Shown: one piece after another, positions 4,917-9,372 of the stretch
How positions within the stretch are numbered: position 1 is the stretch's first letter
How the letters are laid out: each line of letters opens with the position of its first letter
NCBI GenBank assembly: GCA_023129815.1
Contig: JAGMBH010000052.1
Span: 1 to 9,372 of the forward strand
Source of the DNA: Dehalococcoidia bacterium
GTDB lineage: Bacteria > Chloroflexota > Dehalococcoidia > GIF9 > AB-539-J10
Length of the DNA: 9,372 nt
Reading direction: 5' to 3'
Program-made: the position numbers and the translations under genes
The notes under the pieces: generated by a model
Told to the model about the DNA's origin: nothing
Seen by the model: only the letters and a program-made list of their open reading frames with translations
The model's database searches: none

Positions 4917-6155
4917 ATGACTATTCCCAACGATGAGCGGATAGCTTTAGAGATGAAAGTTAACCTTGCATTCAGTCCGGCAGCACCAATAGATCAGCGT
5001 TCGTTGTTTGCTGGTCGCCTGCAGCAGATCACTGAAATTATGGACGCAGTGACTCAGCGAGGGCAACACGCAATAATCTTTGGAGAGAGGGGGGTAGGTA
5101 AAACCTCACTCGCTAACATACTAAATGACTTGCTTAAGCCTATATGCCCACGGGGTCTTATTGTGTCAAAGGTTAACTGTGATGTGACGGATACCTACAG
5201 CTCTATATGGAAGAAGGTATTTGGTGAAATCCAAGTGTTTCACCCAAAGAGAGGTATTGGTTACAGCGTTAAGCCCTCAAAAGAAAGGATAGATTTAGTG
5301 CAGTTGCTTGGGGATGAGGTTTCCCCTGACCATGTCCGCCATATTCTCTCCTTAATCGAACCCCACATAGTTGTCATTATAGATGAATTTGATAGGGTTC
5401 AGAATGAGAATACTCGGACACTTCTCGCCGATACCATCAAAACTCTATCTGACTATACTGTTCAATGTACCGTTGTTCTCGTTGGGGTCGCTGACAGCGT
5501 GGATGGTTTGATTAGAGAGCATCTATCAGTAGACCGAGCCTTAATGCAGGTGCACATGCCCCGTATGTCAGCCGAGGAAACACACGAGATTATAGAGAAA
5601 GGGTTACAGTCAGTTCCCATGCAGATCCAAAACGACGCTTTGGAATATATCTCCTTGCTTTCGCAAGGCCTTCCACACTATGTGCACCTCTTGGGCCAAC
5701 TTTCTGCACGCCGCTCGCTTGGGTCAGGACGCCGAACTGTTCAAAAAGATGATGTAAAAGCCGCAATTAGCGACGCCATACATAAGGCGCAACAAAGCAT
5801 CTTAAGCGCATATCATAAAGCTACGATGAGCACAAGAAGGGAAACCTTATATGCCCAAGTTCTGCTGGCTTGTGCCTTAGCTAAAGTTGATAGCTTGGGA
5901 TATTTCGCTGCTTCTGATGTCCGTGACCCAATGAGCCAAATAATGAAGAGGCACTATGATATTCCTGCTTTCGCAAGACATTTGAATGATTTTTGTGAAG
6001 CAGTTCGTGGGCCTATCCTTCAGAAAACTGGTATCAGGCGAAGATTTCGCTTTCGTTTTTTGAATCCTTTGATGCAACCCTATGTGGTTTTGCAAGGTCT
6101 CGCCTTAAATATGATTGATGAACCCTTCATCCAAGCGCTAGCAAAAACTAGCTGA
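4917..6155 (+). CDS. AAA+ ATPase, Orc1/Cdc6-like, with C-terminal helical/winged-helix part
   Basis: This is a 412-residue cytoplasmic P-loop ATPase. Walker A is GERGVGKTS at 56-64 and Walker B is VVIIDEFDR at 152-160 (Asp156, Glu157). A sensor-1-like strand VVLVGVADS is at 186-194, and SVDRALMQVHMPRMS at 204-218 is a plausible arginine-finger region. GLPHYVHLLG at 251-260 occupies the sensor-2 place, without the usual Arg. The N-terminal FAGRLQQITEI (31-41) is the helix that precedes Walker A in Orc1/Cdc6-type and related AAA proteins. Residues 300-412 are basic (RRRFRFRF at 374-381) and probably a DNA- or partner-binding winged helix. The start is firm: GGGAGG with 6 nt spacing, behind a clear promoter. 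The substrate is unknown. Related ATPases load or remodel nucleoprotein complexes or serve mobile elements and defence loci. Confidence 0.85.
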   Translation: MTIPNDERIALEMKVNLAFSPAAPIDQRSLFAGRLQQITEIMDAVTQRGQHAIIFGERGVGKTSLANILNDLLKPICPRGLIVSKVNCDVTDTYSSIWKKVFGEIQVFHPKRGIGYSVKPSKERIDLVQLLGDEVSPDHVRHILSLIEPHIVVIIDEFDRVQNENTRTLLADTIKTLSDYTVQCTVVLVGVADSVDGLIREHLSVDRALMQVHMPRMSAEETHEIIEKGLQSVPMQIQNDALEYISLLSQGLPHYVHLLGQLSARRSLGSGRRTVQKDDVKAAISDAIHKAQQSILSAYHKATMSTRRETLYAQVLLACALAKVDSLGYFAASDVRDPMSQIMKRHYDIPAFARHLNDFCEAVRGPILQKTGIRRRFRFRFLNPLMQPYVVLQGLALNMIDEPFIQALAKTS

Positions 6156-6244
6156 ACAAGTAAAACATGAGTAAATAGCAATTTCGCCTCATGAAGATTA
6201 TAATTATAGGAATGAAACCCACTAGATTAATCGTATTTCAAAGC

Positions 6245-6451
6245 CTATGGCCGTAGTAAGAGGTTGCCCGTTACCAAAGAGCAGACAACCACCCAGATGT
6301 AAGCTTTGCCCTCTTTCCCCCAAGGAGAGGCGTCAAAAGTGTAAGTGGTTCGGCAACTTAACCAAGTCCTATGCTCGGGATTATAGGCGATGGGGCTGGT
6401 AGTGCTTATCTGAATGATTTCCACTAGAATTAGAGACAACATGGTTAACAT
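6245..6451 (-). pseudogene. Possible transposase/integrase remnant
   Basis: An open frame of 68 codons starts at an ATG inside the right inverted repeat. It contains CRTTYTFDASPWGKEG (33-48) followed by AYIWVVVCSLVTGNLLL (50-66). An Asp in a beta strand, then a second hydrophobic strand ending near TG, resembles the first catalytic Asp region of RNase-H-fold (DDE) transposases. The later catalytic residues and the N-terminal DNA-binding part are absent; the frame stops after RP. The match is by pattern only. It may be non-coding. The rest of 6156-6520 holds only a weak 6-bp inverted repeat (6166-6193) and no gene. Confidence 0.3.
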
Positions 6452-6471
6452 GATATTTTGCACTTCCCTAT
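6445..6471 (-). repeat. Right inverted repeat
   Basis: Read on the minus strand it starts ATAGGGAAGTGCAAAATAT, identical for 19 nt to the left repeat at 3691, with 25 of 27 matches overall. On the plus strand it ends CTTCCCTAT and is followed by AAG, the same three bases that precede the left repeat. Confidence 0.8.
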
Positions 6472-6474
6472 AAG
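6445..6474 (+). promoter_or_regulatory. Outward promoter across the right inverted repeat
   Basis: TTAACA (6445-6450) and TATAAG (6469-6474) each match consensus at five of six positions and are 18 nt apart. The -35 box is inside the repeat, and the -10 box joins the last TAT of the repeat to the flanking AAG. A start near 6481 would give apgM a leader of about 40 nt. The left repeat reading outward ends in TATCTT, a poorer -10. Confidence 0.4.
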
Positions 6475-6520
6475 AGACTAAAGCAGTTAAAATGCCAATA
6501 CAATGATCGGACTGGAGCAA

Positions 6521-7708
6521 ATGAAGAAACTTTCCCACATGTCTCCATCTAAGATAGTGCTTCTAATAATTGATGGCGTAGGTGGATTGCCTCATCCCAA
6601 AACTGGCAAGACTGAGCTAGAGGCAGCGGAAAAACCAAATCTAGACCAGATAGCCAAGGAGTCAGTTTGTGGTCTTATCGACCCGGTAAGCCCAGGAATT
6701 ACACCTGGGAGTGCGCCAGGACATCTAGCAATCTTTGGTTATGACCCTATCAAATACAATATCGGGCGGGGAATCATTGAGGCTCTGGGAATAGACTTGG
6801 AGCTAAAGCCAAGGGATATCGCCGCTCGGGGCAACTTTTGCACTATTGATAGCAGAGGAATTATTACTGACAGGAGGGCAGGGCGAATTTCCACAGAAAA
6901 GAATGCTGAGTTATGTCAGCTACTAAATAAAATTGCCATTGATGGAGCCGAAATTCTAGTTACACCGGTGAAGGAGCATAGATTCGTGCTCATCCTTAGA
7001 GGCGAAGGATTATCACCTGAGCTAACAGATTCTGACCCGCAGCAGGTAGGCTTGGCACCCAAAAAGATAGAGGCTCTAGTACCACAAGCACAGAGAACAG
7101 CAGAAATAGCCAATGAGTTTGTCTCACAGGCAAGAACCTGCTTAAAGAATGAAACTCTTGCCAACATGGTGCTTATGCGCGGCTTTTCCCAGCGTCCAGA
7201 CATCCCCACTATACCTGAAATCTATAAGCTAAAGCCAGCTGCTATCGCCGTATATCCCATGTATCGTGGTTTGGCCAGGCTGGTGGGAATGCAGATACTG
7301 CCAGCAGGCGGCAGTATAACAGACCAGCTAGAAAGCTTGCATCATCATTACAAGGACTACGATTTCTTCTTTATCCACTTTAAGGCAACTGATTCTAGAG
7401 GGGAGGATGGCGACTTCGAGGCTAAGGTTCGCGCCATTGAGGAAGTTGATGACGCTCTTCCTAACCTGCTCAAACTGAACCCAGATGTCCTGATTGTCAC
7501 TGCAGACCATTCCACTCCAGCAACTTTAGCCATGCATAGCTGGCACTCGGTTCCCTTCATGCTGAGGTCAAGATGGTGTCGTCCTGACGATGTAACTGAA
7601 TTCTCAGAACGAGCTTGCCTTGCCGGCGGCATGGGTCGCTTCCCCGCCGTGGATATCATGCCCCTGGCCATGGCTAACGCCTTGAAACTGGATAAGTTTG
7701 GTGCCTAG
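6521..7708 (+). CDS. apgM: 2,3-bisphosphoglycerate-independent phosphoglycerate mutase, archaeal type
   Basis: The enzyme interconverts 3- and 2-phosphoglycerate in glycolysis and gluconeogenesis. It is a cytoplasmic metalloenzyme of the alkaline phosphatase superfamily. From the ATG at 6521 (395 aa, usual length), metal ligand Asp18 lies in LIIDGVGGLP. The nucleophile Ser64 is in PGITPGSAPGHLAIFGYDP. A variable insert domain follows, then the metal motif TDSRGEDGDF at about 288-297, TADHSTP with Asp329-His330, and HSWHSVP at about 339-345. In the TDxxGxDGD motif a Glu occupies the place where relatives commonly have His, a metal ligand. GGAG lies 3 nt before this ATG. An ATG at 6503 would add six residues but has no ribosome binding site. 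It is convergent with ftsK and stands just outside the inverted-repeat cassette, whose end may supply its promoter. Confidence 0.93.
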   Translation: MKKLSHMSPSKIVLLIIDGVGGLPHPKTGKTELEAAEKPNLDQIAKESVCGLIDPVSPGITPGSAPGHLAIFGYDPIKYNIGRGIIEALGIDLELKPRDIAARGNFCTIDSRGIITDRRAGRISTEKNAELCQLLNKIAIDGAEILVTPVKEHRFVLILRGEGLSPELTDSDPQQVGLAPKKIEALVPQAQRTAEIANEFVSQARTCLKNETLANMVLMRGFSQRPDIPTIPEIYKLKPAAIAVYPMYRGLARLVGMQILPAGGSITDQLESLHHHYKDYDFFFIHFKATDSRGEDGDFEAKVRAIEEVDDALPNLLKLNPDVLIVTADHSTPATLAMHSWHSVPFMLRSRWCRPDDVTEFSERACLAGGMGRFPAVDIMPLAMANALKLDKFGA

Positions 7709-7758
7709 CAAAGCTAAATAAAAGATTAAAATGCAAAAGGCAAAGATGCAAAGCAAAA

Positions 7759-7781
7759 GTCAAAAGTTTTTAAGTTTTGAC
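7759..7781. terminator. Weak hairpin between convergent apgM and ftsK
   Basis: GTCAAAA (7759-7765) and TTTTGAC (7775-7781) form a 7-bp AT-rich stem. T-rich DNA follows on the plus strand (TTTTGATTTTTTA) and A-rich DNA with GCAAA repeats lies on the other side. It is placed where both genes should terminate, but the stem is weak. Confidence 0.4.
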
Positions 7782-7797
7782 CTGTAATTTTGATTTT

Positions 7798-9372
7798 TTA
7801 TCTTTGAGATTTGATTTCAAGCAAGCCTTCCTGTTCCAACGCTTCCATAAGGCGAGCTGCCCTGGGATAGCCAACATGAAGGCGACGTTGCAAGAAAGAG
7901 GTAGATACATGCTTGTGCTCTTGTGCTAAGCGCTTCGCCTCCCCTAAAAGAGGATCGGGGGCAGAAGCTAACCTTTGACTTAAGGTAACAAGCTCAGCCA
8001 CCTCATCAAAGTTAACCGAACTCACCTTCACCTCACGCTGGTTTCCCCAGAAATATACTAACCTCTCGATTTCAACATCGGAAATATAGCTTCCCTGGAG
8101 ACGCTTAGGCCTACCCGCTTCACTCGGCATGTAAAGCATATCACCCCTGCCCAGCAGTTTCTCAGCACCAACCATATCAAGGATAGTACGCGAATCCACT
8201 TGAGAGGTAACCACAAAGCTGATACGCGTAGGAAAATTAGCTTTAATAAGCCCGGTAACTACATCCACTGAAGGGCGTTGAGTAGCCACAACAAGATGAA
8301 TGCCGGTGGCTCGAGCCAATTGAGCTAAGCGACAAAGGGTATGCTCTACTTCATCAAAGGCCGTCATCATCAAATCAGCTAGTTCATCAATGATCAGCAC
8401 CAAGTATGGTAATCCCTCACCGGGGGAGCGGTCTTTGTTGTAACCTTCGATGTTGCGCACTCCCGCTTGGGCAAATTGGCGATATCTATTATCCATCTCT
8501 AAATTAAGCCACCTCAGCGCTTTGATGGCTTTATCACTATCCACAACCACAGGGGCAGCTAAATGAGGCAATCCATTAAAGGCCACCAGCTCCACCCTTT
8601 TAGGATCAACCATAATGAACCGGACATCGTCAGGGCTATTATGCAGAAGTAAGCAGCAAATGATAGAATCAAGACAAACAGTTTTGCCGCTACCAGTAGC
8701 CCCAGCAATGAGCAGGTGAGGCATCCTGGCCAGGTCCGCCGCTATAGCTTCACCTCCAGCACCTTTACCTAAAGCTGTAGCTATCTTCGACCTAGCTTTA
8801 ATCCTCTGAAAGGCGGTAGTCTCTATCACGCTGCGAAGGGCAACTGAGCCGAACACTATGTTAGGAACCTCAATGCCCACCATTGATTTCCCCGGCACAG
8901 GAGCTTCAATTCTGATGCTTGGGGCAGCTAAGGCTAAAGCTAAATCATTGGACAAAGAAGTAATGCGCTCTACCCTGACCCTGATCCTTGATACTTCTTC
9001 CAACCGCGTTTGGCCTTTCTCTCTGATTTCCTTATATTTCCGATCCCAACCAGGCTCAACGCCAAACTGCGTTACAGTGGGACCCATGTTTATTTGCACC
9101 ACTTTAGCTTCTACGCCATAGCTGGCTAAAGCTTCCTCAATCAGCCGAGCCCTTTTATTAATATCCTCTTTGTTCAGCTCCACCTCAGTTGGTTTATCTA
9201 AGATATCAATAGGTGGAAGCTGCCAACCACTGGGGGTGAGAATTGGCTCATGTCTTCTCATCTCTGGCACTACTTCAGGAATTGGGACAGGCTTTACCGC
9301 TGTCTCAGGAGAGACAACTTTAGGAGGGGTAAGGGATACTCGCCCTTCCCCACCCTCTAACTGGCGAGGAAC
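7798..9372 (-). CDS. ftsK: DNA translocase FtsK, C-terminal part (5' end off window)
   Basis: FtsK is a septum-anchored hexameric ATPase that pumps double-stranded DNA and helps resolve chromosome dimers at division. The frame is open to the window edge, so this is a partial gene: 524 residues are present, and the N-terminal membrane helices are missing. Numbered from the edge, residues 1-40 are a Pro/Val-rich linker (TPPKVVSPETAVKPVPIPE). The alpha domain follows. The RecA-like motor has Walker A GATGSGKT at 224-231, VDPKRVEL at 255-262, Walker B LIIDELADL with Asp329-Glu330, and ATQRPS at 363-368. The C-terminal gamma winged helix (about 464-524, with LQRRLHVGYPRAARLMEALEQEGL) reads the polar KOPS sites. 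A GTG at 9270 is an internal codon, not the start. All motor motifs look intact. Confidence 0.96.
   Translation of the reverse strand, partial: VPRQLEGGEGRVSLTPPKVVSPETAVKPVPIPEVVPEMRRHEPILTPSGWQLPPIDILDKPTEVELNKEDINKRARLIEEALASYGVEAKVVQINMGPTVTQFGVEPGWDRKYKEIREKGQTRLEEVSRIRVRVERITSLSNDLALALAAPSIRIEAPVPGKSMVGIEVPNIVFGSVALRSVIETTAFQRIKARSKIATALGKGAGGEAIAADLARMPHLLIAGATGSGKTVCLDSIICCLLLHNSPDDVRFIMVDPKRVELVAFNGLPHLAAPVVVDSDKAIKALRWLNLEMDNRYRQFAQAGVRNIEGYNKDRSPGEGLPYLVLIIDELADLMMTAFDEVEHTLCRLAQLARATGIHLVVATQRPSVDVVTGLIKANFPTRISFVVTSQVDSRTILDMVGAEKLLGRGDMLYMPSEAGRPKRLQGSYISDVEIERLVYFWGNQREVKVSSVNFDEVAELVTLSQRLASAPDPLLGEAKRLAQEHKHVSTSFLQRRLHVGYPRAARLMEALEQEGLLEIKSQR

Larger units (their letters stand above)
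3691..6471. mobile_element. Inverted-repeat-bounded cassette, possible mobile element
   Basis: The two ends are 27-nt inverted repeats with 25 matches. Both outer flanks read AAG (3688-3690 and 6472-6474), as a 3-bp target duplication would. The interior holds a NYN-domain gene, an AAA+ ATPase, a candidate small RNA, a broken reading frame and a possible transposase remnant starting at the right repeat. No intact transposase is present, so if mobile it is now non-autonomous. A 3-bp match has a 1 in 64 chance of arising randomly. The repeats could also be two separate fragments of one insertion sequence. Confidence 0.4.

Noticed and set aside
6166..6193. CATGAG/CTCATG inverted repeat behind the ATPase as a terminator
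   Set aside because: The 6-bp stem has a 16-nt loop and no T run follows, so it is too weak to call.
9268..9270. GTG at 9270 as the start of a 490-residue FtsK
   Set aside because: The frame stays open to the window edge and encodes the Pro/Val-rich linker typical of FtsK, so the gene continues upstream.
1..9372. CRISPR array
   Set aside because: No regularly spaced direct repeats were seen; the repeats present are dispersed and palindromic.

Overview
The window looks like ordinary bacterial chromosome from a moderate-GC genome, most likely a Dehalococcoidia-type Chloroflexota. That guess rests on an archaeal-type phosphoglycerate mutase, many short structured intergenic repeats of the GTCATTCTGAGC kind, and small membrane proteins of the sort seen in that lineage. 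No rRNA or marker phylogeny is available, so it remains an inference.

Layout. (1) 1-862: uppS (isoprenyl transferase, minus strand), with a structured repeat at its 5' side. (2) 984-1824: a plus-strand tRNA cluster behind a near-consensus promoter: Val(CAC), a three-helix membrane protein gene, Leu(CAG), Arg(GCG), Val(TAC). It ends at a second repeat. (3) 2025-3179: a minus-strand pair made of a ROK-family sugar kinase and a 51-residue DUF3096-like membrane protein. The ribosome binding site of the small gene is formed by the last codons and stop of the kinase. (4) 3186-3690: gene-free DNA with a nested palindromic repeat and a further copy of the first repeat. (5) 3691-6471: a 2.8-kb segment bounded by 27-nt inverted repeats (25 of 27 identical) with AAG on both outer sides. 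It holds a possible small-RNA cassette, a NYN-domain ribonuclease-like gene, a probably truncated reading frame, an Orc1/Cdc6-like AAA+ ATPase with its own strong promoter, and a possible transposase remnant. (6) 6521-7708: apgM, plus strand, possibly driven by a promoter lying across the right inverted repeat. (7) 7798-9372: the C-terminal two thirds or so of ftsK, minus strand, running off the window edge.

How the parts relate. uppS, apgM, ftsK, the sugar kinase and the tRNAs are housekeeping genes: cell-wall lipid carrier synthesis, central carbon metabolism, chromosome segregation and translation. The accessory part is the inverted-repeat-bounded segment. A predicted nuclease and a predicted AAA+ ATPase on opposite strands, next to a possible short RNA, would fit a small mobile or defence/RNA-processing cassette. 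Only the sequence architecture supports this; no function is shown.
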